Shown here: positions 51,079 to 62,100 of the stretch, piece after piece
Layout: every line of letters begins with the position of its first letter
Position numbering within the stretch: position 1 is the stretch's first letter
Assembly: GCA_009602725.1 (NCBI GenBank)
Contig: WELB01000008.1
Coordinates: 1,172,322 to 1,236,321, forward strand
Source of the DNA: Spirogloea muscicola
Taxonomy: Eukaryota; Streptophyta; Zygnematophyceae; Spirogloeales; Spirogloeaceae
Direction: 5' to 3'
Length of the DNA: 64,000 nucleotides
Program-made: the position numbers and the translations under genes
Notes under the pieces: generated by a model
The model's database searches: none
Told to the model about the DNA's origin: nothing
Seen by the model: the letters and a program-made list of their open reading frames with translations, nothing else

Positions 51079-51880
51079 CAAAGTACTGTAAAAGCTGGTG
51101 ACACTGTAGAAGCTGGGTGCAACACAGCTTAGGCAGATATTGCAGGCAATTCTTCCAAATTCCGTCTTGGGAAGAGATTAGTCGGTCAACTAGGCCAGCG
51201 GGACAGTCTGGTATACTGCTACGAGTGGTGTGAACCTCGCTGGGCAGCCTTGTTGAAGTTGTCAGGCCTGGGGCCATGGCCAAGATGAAGCAGGCTGTGA
51301 GCCTGGACGAAGTTTTCATTCCAATTAGAACCTTCCTTTGAAACCAGATCAGCGCACGGTCACTGTTTGCCTTTGTGCCTTTCCTTGCGGATAGCTTGCA
51401 GGCGAGGGCAGAGTAGGTGACACTGATGGCTGCAATGGTGGGTCATCATCGTCCTCGCTGCCCACATGGGAAGGTCGCTCGTAGAGAGCGAGAGCAAGTG
51501 GGGATGGGGAGGGCGTGGATGTGATACCCACTTACGGCTGCTTCGGAAACCGTTCTCACGCGGGGCTCTTTAGAAAAATGGCTCGAGAACAGAGGACCAT
51601 GGCGAAGATGGGTCATGCTGCTCAAATCTGACAGAAGAGAGATTATGCTGTGGCCGCTCTGCAGAACCCCTCGCCAGGACAGCAACCAGAGACACGAGGC
51701 GGGGGCCTCTGCCTAAGCGGCAATTTTTCAACTTTGATTGAGCATTCGGCTGCAAATTGGTAATTAGCACCCCGGCCACTCCGGCGTACCCTAGACACTC
51801 CGCTCGCCTTCAGGCCTGCTGGTAAAGCGGCCGTCGCAGCAACACCCGTCGGCCCAGCCGCCGCCGCCGGCGCCGCCGAC

Positions 51881-51911
<31 letters not shown>

Positions 51912-51945
51912 CCCCCGCCGCCGCAGTGTGGAGGCCGCCGTCGCG
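51079..51945. promoter_or_regulatory. WD40 gene 3' flank and QCR8 promoter island
   Basis: 51079-51780 has no gene or recognised repeat. 51790-51945 is GC-rich with a GCC run at about 51885-51922, and is probably the QCR8 promoter and 5' UTR. Confidence 0.45.
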
Positions 51946-52593
51946 ATGGGCAAGCTGCCGGTGCGCGTGAAGCACGTGATGTACACGCTGTCGCCGTTCG
52001 AGCAGAAGATCCTGACGGGGCTGTACAGCGACCTGAGCCACGACGTGGCCAAGAAGATCAAGAACAACTTCGTCAGCTGGTGCTTCTGCGCCGTCCCCGT
52101 CGTCGGCACCGTGTGGTGAGACCCGCCACCCGCTTTGCCTCGCTACTGGGGCGCACTGGCGGGGCCCCCAGCGGAGGCGGGGGTCTGACATGCTGGCAAG
52201 CCAAAGTAGCTCGTAGACACTGGCAGCGCCAGGCAGCGATCTTGGGTCTTGCCTGGATGGAGGGTAGAGTATCTTGACGCAGCAACGGTCATGAGCTGTG
52301 GTGCGGCGATATGGGCCACTCCGTTGCGTCACCTGCATCATGAGGAGGCATTGTGATGTCCTCATTGGCATCCTGCGGCGCGGTGCGGAAACACCTTGGC
52401 TCTCTGCCATGGTGCCTGGCAATTCCTTCCTTGAAACGGAGCCAGTCCATGCCGGTCTTTGCTGTAGTAGTCGTGTGAAAGAGGTAGCCTACTACCGGAG
52501 GAATAAGGAGCCAGGACAGCTGATGCTTGGGGCCTCCTTCGCAGGTTTGCTGCATACTACCGGGAGCAGGAGAAGCTGCACGAGCGATCTTGA
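51946..52593 (+). CDS. QCR8: QCR8, subunit 8 of mitochondrial complex III
   Basis: Small single-pass subunit of the ubiquinol-cytochrome c reductase in the inner mitochondrial membrane. Two exons (51946-52115, 52545-52593) join in phase to 72 residues, the same length as plant QCR8. The sequence starts MGKLPVRVKHVMYTLSPFEQ. The membrane segment is VSWCFCAVPVVGTVWFAAYY, and the end is REQEKLHERS, matching plant MGKQPV...LSPFQQK...KEQEKLEHRY. Both the conserved N-terminal stretch and the charged C-terminal signature are present. No separate presequence is expected for this subunit. Confidence 0.93.
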
Positions 52594-53001
52594 AGATTGA
52601 CAGAGCGCTTTGATTCAGAATGACTGTGCACTAGACCATCTTGCCTGAAGCGGCTGCTCCAAGAGCTCTTGCCGGCAACATCATGCAAGATTGTCATGAA
52701 GGCTGGGATTAGCACAAACATTGAAGCGATTTAAGAACAAGCAGGCAGGCTCTTATGTGATACTTTGGATCCAGTCCTGGAGCATTGTTGTGCATGTTCC
52801 CACTAGACTACTGTCCTCGAAGTGTAACATTTCATCGTGTGGCTTGGATACACCAGTGGCAGGTCAAGCTTTGCGCGTCTGCAAGTTGTCTGATCAAGAA
52901 GTAGCATATACAGCAACTACTAGTGCTGCGTTCTGCAAGTAGTGTTGCAGACGTCTGTGTGAAGCACATTGGCAAATGTGCCGGATTATTGCAGCTAGAG
53001 C
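52594..53001. other. Tail-to-tail interval QCR8 / Rossmann dehydrogenase
   Basis: No gene or repeat is seen. Confidence 0.5.
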
Positions 53002-54866
53002 TTACTTCACTATACCCAGTTCCTTGAGCCATGAAGTATGCAGTGGGCAGGGGTCTTCCTTGCCAGCAGCAAGTGCAGCCTGAGAGAGGTTGTAGAACCA
53101 ACCATTCCGCCACTCAAACTGCCAGATGAAACCACCCAATAAGCAGTACCAGCTTAGTAGACGTGTGTACTGATCTTTTCAGCTAAATTGTAGCATTGCC
53201 AACATCAAAATCCAGCTGAAGCATACCAATCAGAGTTGCTTATACAGAAGGCAATGACCAACACTTTGCTGCATGACCAATAAGAAGCTTTACCTCCTTG
53301 ACTGCAGTTGGAAAGTGGGCTACACTGCGAGCATAAGCCATGAGTCGATCTTCCACACCACTCGTAAATGTGATTCCCTTAGCATCGGCGGCTGCCCTGC
53401 TCAGCTCTTTAATTAAGGGAACAATCTGCCATGCCATGACCACAACACAGGCAGTAGGCTCAGGCGAGTCAGGCAATCAGCAGCAAGGCTGCCCCCTGTA
53501 AATACACTACTATGTGTACTTAACCGACAAGTTCAGCATTCAAGTTGCTGAGGATACACATTGGATATCTTGGAAAATATTCACCCAACTCTTGTTCTCT
53601 ACCTCTCGTCCTCTTCAGAGCTACCGTCAAGACATGCTCTCTCTTCTGTTGTTACAGTGAGCAAGCTTGACTCATTGCAGATACACACCTCGTCCTTGTG
53701 GTCCTTCTCCACAACACCTACTGTGGCCCCAGGATGACGGGCTCCGACAAGCATGAATGCACAGATCCAGATGAGCTTCTCGAGCATTGGTTGCTGAAAA
53801 TCCTCGAACTTGAGGACCTGGACCAAATTGAGATTTAGAGCAAAATGCATTTGGCTGAGCGCAATATGCCCTGTCTGACAAGAGAGTTATACAGCCCAAG
53901 CCAACTTTCCGTAAGCAACTGCCGAGACCTACGTGCTAGCCATGTGACCATCTCTGACCAGGCAAGAGAATTGGACCTTGCAAGTGAGGCCAGCAGACTG
54001 GAGGCGCGCAGCAACAGCTGGAGCCCATTTGCCAGTGGCAACCGTGAGGCCCTCAGGGTTGACATCCGTGATGCCATCCACTGGGTCCTGCCCTAGCTTC
54101 GCAATGGCAAAGTACACCAGGACCTGCGTGTTTTCCTGCAGTCCCTTGCTCTCCAGCCATGGCTCCAACATGCCATTCTGCAGAAAGACAAGGTCTAACG
54201 GGAAGGGGTGCTTCCAAGTCAGCTACCAGATTTGGTTCCAACAATTAGTAGAGCCAAACCTGGTAAAGGCCTTCATAGGTGAGAAGGTGCATCGTCCTTC
54301 ACGAGAACGTGCAGAGAAGTATAACTACATCACCCTCCATAATCAAGTTGCGGAGACATCTGTTTCTCATTGCATTGTGAAGAGCAATCAATCACTTGCA
54401 GATTGAGAGGCCGCTTAACTTCAACAATGGGTGGAACGGAGGTCCTTTCCTACTGGCAACATCATTTTGACAGAGGCAGACGTTCTGAGCCCGTTGTGGA
54501 AGCTACTTGAACCCGCCACTGCAAGCTGAGGAGAGATCGAGCACCTGCTACCCCCAGTCAAGTCAGGGCATCTGGTGAGGTGGAGTGAAGGGCGGGAGAG
54601 AGGGGCTGCTGACCAGGCCGTCGTGGCGGCGGCGTGGCGTCCACGACGGCGTCCAGGGCGTCGTTGCGGGTGCACACGAAGATGGGCCCCGTGGAGGCCT
54701 CCGGGATGGCCTGCCCGCGGCCGACCGCGGCATCGCCACCGGTGGGCCCCATGCGCAGCAGCGCAGAACCCACTCGCCCCGTGCCCACCACAACGCCGGG
54801 CTCCACGCTCACCGTCCCCGGAGCCTCCGCTGCCGCCGCCGCCGTATCCGCCGCCGCCGCCGCCAT
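53002..54866 (-). CDS. Rossmann-fold NAD(P)-binding dehydrogenase-like protein, plant type
   Basis: Uncharacterised conserved plant and algal family with an NAD(P)-binding N-terminus and a helical C-terminal dimerisation part, like ketopantoate reductase or 6-phosphogluconate dehydrogenase. Exons: 54614-54866 (or further upstream), 53977-54194, 53689-53817, 53294-53425, 53002-53118. All in phase; 282 residues from the internal Met. The nucleotide loop is GVVVGTGRVGSALLRMG (GxGxxG). Then come TGPIFVCTRNDALDAVV, DLVFLQNGMLEPWLESKG, PEGLTVATGKWAP, MLEKLIWICAFMLVGARHPG, YARSVAHFPTAVKE, EWRNGWFYNLSQAA and PCPLHTSWLKELGIVK. The frame stays open for about 65 Arg/Ala/Pro-rich residues upstream of 54866, which would suit a plastid transit peptide, but no in-frame ATG was found there. 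The substrate is unknown. Confidence 0.88.
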
Positions 54867-55135
54867 TCTTGCAGGCCTCGTTCGCCCTTGCGCTGAGAAG
54901 CGATGGCTGGAGGGGGCAGCGCCAGCGCCGAGGCAGCGGGGCTTGACGGGCGCCGCACCGCCGCGGCGCGGCACCGGCTCGGGTCGGAGGTGCCGCCACA
55001 GCAGCGCGGCGGGCGTCGTGCCGCACGAGAGGGCGTGGCGGCGACCATTTCGGCTGGCAGTCACCACTGGGGCCTTACTCGTCGCATAGTGGGCTGGCTT
55101 TGGTTCGGAAAGACTGGATTGTGTCGTGAAGGCTA
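54867..55135 (-). promoter_or_regulatory. GC-rich 5' region of the Rossmann gene
   Basis: Open on the minus strand in the gene's frame (possible transit peptide code) up to about 55067, then promoter-like. Repeat copies begin at 55136. Confidence 0.4.
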
Positions 55136-56580
55136 GAAATGAAGAGCTCGCCCATTGAGGATAGGGGCTGGAACAGCCAGCCCAGAAAAGAATGAGCAGA
55201 GTACAAGAAGCCCAAGAAGAAGGGGGCCAGGCGAAGCACTAAGACGAAGCACTAAGAAAGAAGCACACAAGAAGAAACAAAGCAGCTACTAACTACTCAG
55301 TAACCCCTGCTAAGAAGAAGAAGTGGCACTCCCAATGGGGGCAAGGGCTGCGAAAAGCTAGCCCAAAAAGAATTCACAAAGGTTCAGAGGGGCCTAAGAG
55401 CGGTGAGCAGCTACAAAGGGGCCTGAGGATGCTATGGTAAAACAGGGGGAGGATGGATCACTCAGTAAGTACGAGTGAGGAGCCTCAGATCCGACAGACT
55501 AGCTGCCGGGAAGCTATCACCCTGACGAAAGCCAGAGCCCGCAGCGAGAGCACGGCCAGCTCGCAGATGCAGAGCCCCTGCTAAGCAGTCGCAGGTCAGA
55601 AATGCGGTAGAAATGCGGCTGCTTAGCAGGGTTACAGAGTGATTTGCAGCTGCTTTCGTTCTTTGTGTGCTTTGTTTTCTTAGCGCTTCCTCTGGCCCCC
55701 CTTTTGGGCTGGCTTCTCCCAGCCACCAGTCAATTCGGCCGCGCTTTTCCTTCTCGTACTTTGTTCATTCTTTTTTGGGCTGGCTTTTCCAGCCCCTATC
55801 CTCAATGGGCGAGCCCTTCTCTAGAATTGGCCTCCCTTCCAATTTCATGCGCACCGCGCGCCTTCTCTCTGTGATGGAGGGCCATAGTGGCCAAGTACAA
55901 ATGCAAGCACACTGGCAGATGTACATCACCTGCTGCTAAGCTGCCCCGCTCAGTAACTACGAGTCAGCACATAAGAGGTCGCTAACTGATGCCCCAATAC
56001 CGGACGGCAAATGGCAAGTACTGTACTTGTGCCACCAGCTAAGGCTCGACCAGCTTTCTTGTGCAAAGCATGTGCCTGAGCTCGCAGCAAAAAGGCTCAC
56101 ACACGACGTCGCGAAAATGACAAGTAGGCTGCCGGCGTGCCCATCTCTTGGCTTCACTTCCCACGAAGAGAAAGTAAGCTCATCCCTCGACGAAGAAAGA
56201 CTCTTCCAGTAGAGGCCGATGGCTGTGATTGGCCAGCCCAGAAAAGAGAATGAACAAAGTTCGAAGGGGCCAGAAAAGTGTCAAAGCACAAAGCGAATGA
56301 GCTCCTTCGGGATGAAGCTCGATCGTCCAAAAATGACAAGAGGCGCGTGGTGCACGTTAAGGGGAGTCCAACCCAAGCCAATATACTTCTCAGGCAAAAG
56401 CTAGTGCTGGTGCTTAGAGTTAGTGCTTCCAAGGAAGAAGAAGTAGAAGCAGCTCTTCGAATGGGGCGAGGGCTGTGAGAGGCCAGCATGAAAGAAAGGA
56501 CAAGGACGCAGCTCTTCCAGAAGGGGGGAAGGGATGCGAGAGGCCAGCCTGGAAAGAATGTACAAACGCAATGCGGCAAG
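55136..56580 (-). repeat. Large block of LINE-like 3' ends and stem-loop tails
   Basis: At least four pieces in both orientations. 55136-55320 (-): stem-loop (GGGGCTGGAACAGCCAGCCC) and spacer, with the CAGTAACCCC coding end. 55450-55580 (-): a further end with RAGRALAAGSGFR. 55590-55830 (+): a coding end, spacer and stem-loop in full, parallel to 1190-1640. 55830-56150: the GCGCACCGCGCGC tail and a decayed coding stretch with CGCTCAGTAACTACGAG. 56200-56580: more eroded fragments (GGCCAGCCC, TGGTGCACGTTAAG). No host gene is seen from 55136 to 56761. Confidence 0.7.
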
Positions 56581-56761
56581 GGGAAATGCGTTAACAGGCG
56601 CTACGAATATGACACGCTTTGACGTATGGGCGAATCAATGAATGACCTGCTATACACAGAAGGGTACTGACACAGAGTAGGACTAGGACCAGTATGCTCT
56701 GAGGAATATCTATATGCTGATTACCTCTGGTTACCTGTAATTCGCCACTGCCACCTTGCCA

Positions 56762-58375
56762 CTAGAAAGGCTTCTCTGTCATGGAGTACCGTCCAGCAGT
56801 AACAAGTTCTGGAGGGGGTGCAAGAACCCGTTCGCACCAAGGCTCCTTCTTGTATCTTCCCTTGAGTATGCCATGCCAGTGCTTGTTGCTCTGGCCTGCC
56901 ACCCTGAGATCGTCAACAGCTTCACATCAACAGTGCTCTCTACGGCTTTGATACTCAAACAAGCTAATAGGATATATGCATTGTGTCCAGCATTTTACCT
57001 TCGGGGTATGCACTTCTCCACGTGGAACCACCGATTCCCGTAAATATATCGGGCAACAAGCAGCAAAGTATCCTCCTCCTCACTGAAAGGTCCACGCATC
57101 TCTTCCCCCTCCATCGCCTTGCTCTTTGCTTCCAATTCGTCAGCCAGTTTGGCTTTCCAGCGTTCCTCCTCAGGTGTACCCTTGTACTTCTCTCTGGCCT
57201 CGAATATCATCTTAGCTGCAGCAGATTCAGGCTGGTCTGGATTAAGGACATTTGGGCACAGGACTTCGATATGCTGCATGGAATGCCACAAGGGCGAATT
57301 GCACAATAGCTTGTGAAATGCAGCTGAACTAGTCACTAAGATGAGAAAGCACGCAGATGATCAGCAAATATGGCAGCAACCTTCATGTAGTATAAACACT
57401 ATCTACATCCACATATATGACCCTGATCAAGCTCTCGTCCAAGCCCTTCACTTGCACAGGGAAGCTGTTGGCCTCACCAGCTTTAGTTGCTGCTGGAAAC
57501 GATCCGGTGTCTTCTTGCGGAGAAGGTGGTATGCCGGTGCCAGCTGGAGGAAGAAGCAATCTGTGCCTATTCTTCATGGGCTTCTCCAAGGGTGTCTGCA
57601 GACCACTTCCACCAACGAAGGTGCTCCCTCGGAATGGAGGCGCTGACATGCTGCCTAACCTGCACCGAGAGACATCAAGGCTGTCTCACCTCTACAGAAC
57701 CTAGTTGATCTGATGAGTCTACTGTCCAGCTGAAGGGCGCTCCTCTTCGATGCTATCTCACAGCAAGAATTGTCCAAGCAGGGACTTTCCAAAGCTGCTC
57801 AGTGGCCTTGTGTACCTGTAATTGAAACCTGGAGCCAAGCCTGGGGCTGTTTGAGGCGTGGAAGGAGTCCTGGTGGCACATCAAGTAACTGGGGATGGAT
57901 ATCAGTTTTTGGCTGAGCTGGAACCCTTCCTGATCGTGTGCAAGGTCGATATATGTTATATCAATAAGGGGAAGACAGAGTGCCAATTGCCATGGCCCAG
58001 GCAGCTGGAGGAGTGCGCCACAAAAGCAGGCCGAACTTGGCGCGATTGCAGAGACTTGATAGCTTGTGCGCTGTGCACGAAGGGGCTCCAGGCTGACTCT
58101 CCAGTAAACTGCTGTGCTGCTCCTGCATGAAGCAGTGCTTGCCTGCCGGAAGCTTGGGCAGCGGCAGCAGCGGCCGCCGTGTGCCCCTTCCAGGACACAG
58201 GGTAGAGCTCCGGCGGCACGGGCTTGTACTGGTACACCATGTCGCCGTAGTAGGCGATGCCGGCCTCCTGCTGGTGCCGCAGGATGTCCAGCAGCTGGTT
58301 GTAGTAGAGCACGTCCAGGCCCTCGCCGGCGGAGCCGCCGGCGCCGCCGCCCCGCGCTTTCTTCGGCCGCTTCAT
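56762..58375 (-). CDS. Unrecognised nuclear-looking protein with a SANT/Myb-like segment
   Basis: I do not recognise this protein. Well-supported exons: 58375 down to about 58146 (basic start MKRPKKARGGGAGG, then LDVLYYNQLLDILRHQQEAG and IAYYGDMVYQYKPVPPELYP), 57762-57815 (VHKATEQLWKVPAWTILA), 57422 to about 57650 (PFRGSTFVGG and a Pro-rich stretch), 56999-57273 and 56762-56855. The last three join in phase. The fourth carries EAREKYKGTPEEERWKAKLA, then GPFSEEEDTLLLVARYIYGN, which looks like the first helix of a SANT or Myb repeat. The protein ends AGRYSMTEKPF. Phase between exons 2 and 3 is unresolved, and the end of exon 1 may use a GC donor (CAG|GCAAGC). The basic N-terminus suggests nuclear location. 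Divergent from the BCA1-like gene. Confidence 0.6.
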
Positions 58376-58539
58376 GCTGGAGGCGCAGGCGGGGCCAGCG
58401 ACGGCCACTGGCAGGAGCCCCCGCAGCCTGACCGACGTCCGTGGGAGGCTTTTGGCCTTCAGTGTCACCACTTCCAGTAACCACTGCAAAGGTAAGTGGT
58501 TTGCGCTCTCTCGTATTGGGTTTTGCCCCTTGACACAGT
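58376..58539. promoter_or_regulatory. GC-rich 5' flank of the SANT-like gene
   Basis: Upstream of the minus-strand start at 58375. The GC content falls off at about 58460. Confidence 0.35.
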
Positions 58540-58930
58540 CCTTTTTGGATCTCCGATCCCTTGTCAATACTTTTTGGGCTGGCTTATCACAGCCCTTGCC
58601 CCCATTTGGAGTGCCACTTATTTCTTTTTGGGCTGGCGTAACAGCCATCGCCTCATCCCTAAGGCTTCTTACTTGCTTGACAACAGCTTGTTTCTTTGGC
58701 TTTGAACATTGTCCATTCTTTTTGGGTTGGCTTTGCCAGCCCCTCTTCTCAATGGGCGAGCACCTTCTTGTCAAGACCAGCAGCCGCGCCGAATACATAC
58801 TGGCTGGCCTTGGGCAGCCCATTGTTCTACGTTAAAACATTGTACTAGGCTGAGTTGGCCTTCTTCACTTCATGCGCGCCGCGCTCCTTGTCTCACTTCA
58901 TGCGCACCGCGCTCCTTGTCTTCGTCGCTG
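58540..58930 (+). repeat. Stem-loop tail copies between divergent genes
   Basis: Three tail copies: 58560-58600 (GGGCTGGCTTATCACAGCCC), 58620-58650 (degenerate) and 58700-58765 (GGGTTGGCTTTGCCAGCCCC, preceded by ACATTGTCC). These are followed by two adjacent copies of CTTCATGCGC(A/G)CCGCGCTCC at 58868-58920. The last pair is related to the GCGCACCGCGCGC module. The block lies within the 730 bases separating two divergent gene starts. Confidence 0.68.
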
Positions 58931-59104
58931 AGCGCGCTCGCTCTCTCGCCCAACGCCGAATGCTGCTCAGCAGCCTCCCTCCTCAACAGCTTGCGCCGCA
59001 GCTGCGCCACTCGACCGTTGCCTGCTCGTTGTTCCTTGCTGAAAGTGGCCCTTTCAGAAGCCACCTTCTCCAGCACTTTGCCTTGTCTTGAGTCACAACT
59101 CGGC

Positions 59105-62100
59105 ATGGCGGCAGCGGACCCCTTCTGCATCAATGTCTGGTCCGCCCCAAGGAGCCTCAACACAAGCCTTATGTATTCCTTCGCCCAGCGAGACGACACA
59201 CAGGTGCGCAGCCGGTGCAGCATGGGCTGATAAGAGAATTTCACAAATTTGGGCTGTCACTTTGTGACTTTGTGGTGTGACAACGATAGTCTGAATCTTG
59301 CTGCTGTTGCTGTACTTTTCCCAACTCAGGCAATCAACTTGGAGATGTGGTCCCTGCCTTCAGGCTGACACCTGAAAATTGTATTTCCACACCTTCTGAG
59401 TATCATGCTAACTTTGTCAAATGTGCACTTCGTCGTTCAAAATGTCTCTCAAATACGCAACAGGTGCTCGATGAGCCACTTTATGCCCACTATTTGAGCG
59501 TCAATCCGAAGGTCCAGAGACCATATCGCGAAGAGCTTCTGAACAGCATGGATTCAGGTATAGCATGACAAATCTGGGGGCCAGCTATGTGCATAGCCCT
59601 TCAAGCTCTGCATATGTCCTCTGTTTCAAGGGCTGCAAGGTCTCCTTGCCTTCCCCTGATCTGGGACGTTTGCTGAAGGACAATTCCGCAAGCCGTCATT
59701 GGCACCTCTGCACAGCTAGCACCTCGATCATGCTTGGCAAGCTGTTGATATTGAGATTTCACAGAACGTAGGATCCGACCTTCTGAATCAGAGCCTTTCT
59801 CTATCAAGCAGATGGCAACAGGGTTGTGCACAATGTCATTCATGGTCCTCGTAAGAAGAAGGTGCTCGTTGTCAAACACATGGCAAAGCACCGCACTTCT
59901 CATCTGGACGATCTGATAATTACTGGGGGTAGGCATGTCTTACTACTGAGAGACCCTTTGGAAAGTCTTCGGTCTTTCAACAAGCAAGTACCAGCGACTC
60001 TGGAAGAGCTTGGCTTTCCCGCACTTGTACAAATTTTCAGGTTGGCATACATTGCTGCTTCATGTTGAATCTTCTGTGAGCTACTGAGCACCAGCACTAC
60101 CATACAGCCTGTGATAGTTACCTACTATTCAAGCATGTGATTGAAGCTCTTTTGAGACAGCACGATATACTGAGAAGGCCCTGCAACCAGCTGCAAATGT
60201 CAAGAATATATGACAGCAATAGCACCTAACAAATTCTGTGAGTGGTGGACTGGGCCATTGCAACATGTCAGTGTGTGACTTACAAGACTGCCAGCTTGCT
60301 GATGTGGAACTGCGAATATAGTACTAATACAACATTGTTGTCCACTGCCCACAGTCAATTAAGAGGCATGGGTTGTGAACCTCCCGTGGTCCTTGCATCG
60401 GACCTGCAACGCAATCCGGAAGGCACTTTGAGATCTCTGTGTGCATCACTGAGCCTGTCCTTTGACAAGGCAATGCTCAGGTACAGTACTTAGTATTGCA
60501 AGAACTCTTAAGGGGCTAGATGGTTTTAGTTGCTTCCAAGGAAAGCTCGTGTCACTGTCAGGAGTCATCTCCAACTTATTTGTGGTTAGATTGTCAATTG
60601 CTTTTTAGCTATCCTGGACCCTTATGCAAGTATTGGCTGCATCTAACATGCATTTACCAGTTGGAAAGCTGGACCTAAATCAGAAGATGGTCTGTGGGCT
60701 TCCTGGTGGTATGACTCAGTACATAAGTCCACTGGCTTCAGTGGTCCATCTACATTGGCACAGACGGTGAGCATTCTACTTTCTGCAGGAACATGCTTAA
60801 AGTAGGCATACGGAGATTGACAGCACATAGTCAGTAAGTCCATGGTGGAGGTATTGCTTAACCAATGACTAGAACTGTGAATCAGGAGCTCTACAATAGG
60901 CTCTGTGAGGCTGCATGAGCAGGTCTATAGATGGAAAGGCCTTCAAGATTGGCAGCTAATCTGAGCTTCAATGTTATGTAGCCCTTCCCAATGGAGCTGT
61001 ACAATGTACTTGAAGAGGCTCAACCTTTCTACGAGATCCTGCGAAGGCATGCATTGCAGGTGCTGGTCTTTTATCAAGAGATGATACAAAGCCAGCTCAT
61101 CATGCTGATGGAGATGGCAAAGCTGCATGCTCATTGAGAGCGTAGGCTGGCATGTACAATAGGGGTCGGCTTTTTGTGCCAACAGCTGGACTTGAGATCT
61201 TTAACAAGTCAAGAATGTCTGCATCTGTCAGTCCCCCTGCGTTAGCTGCTTACTGGACCAATTGAGCTACACTGAGCTGCTACTTCTGGGGAATATTATC
61301 GGTGACCTCAATCAATTCAAAGGCTGCCAATCAAACTCAGTGGATTTGATAGGCTTCGTTGCAAATTGAAGTTCTGGTGCTAATATGTTGTCATTGACTG
61401 AAATTCACAGCCAGCTCCAGTGACCAACTCAGAACCTGAGCACCAACTTCATAGATTACCTCCTCAACTGCCGGTGCCAAGAAATGAAAAGCTTCTCGTC
61501 TGGGTGGGAGATCATCTCACAACCCGAGAAAATGCACGAGTCTCTGTGTTGGACTCAATTGTGCAAGGAGGAGATGGTTGTTGGGAAGGTCTAAGGATAT
61601 ATAAAGGACGGGTGATGAAACTTGAGGAACACATCAATCGCATGCTTGACTCGGCAAAGGCCCTGGCGTTTGTGTCAATGCCAACGAGGGAAGAGATTAA
61701 GACTGCTCTGTTTTCTACTCTTGCAGGTGAGTGCTTGCTGACGTGCACGTCACCACCTCGAGCAATGTCATTGCTGATTGCTCGTCTCTTGCTGGAAATC
61801 GATGTAAGTATCAGTGGCAGGACACTGCTCTCCATGTAGCATGAGCATCTAGAGGTATACACGAAGCGATGCTCAGGATCTTGAAAGTCCAATCCTCTCC
61901 GAAACAAGAGTTCGCAGCTTGATTTGCAAAATGTATGCTAACAATTTGTACTGTCGTCAGCTGCTGATTCTCAACAGCAGTCTTGGCTTTGTGTAACAGC
62001 AAATGGCATGGAGGATGGGGCTCATGTTCGGCTAACGCTGACAAGGGGCAAGAAGGTCACGTCTGGAATGAGCCCAGAATTCAATAGATATGGCCACTGT

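Noticed and set aside
51643-52422. 259-codon minus-strand frame over the QCR8 gene
   Set aside because: It is antisense to a clearly identified gene and consists of GC-repeat translation in its middle part.
54558-55048. Alternative N-terminus MVAATPSRAARRPP for the Rossmann gene
   Set aside because: It lies in another frame from the GxGxxG exon and I found no splice that would connect them.
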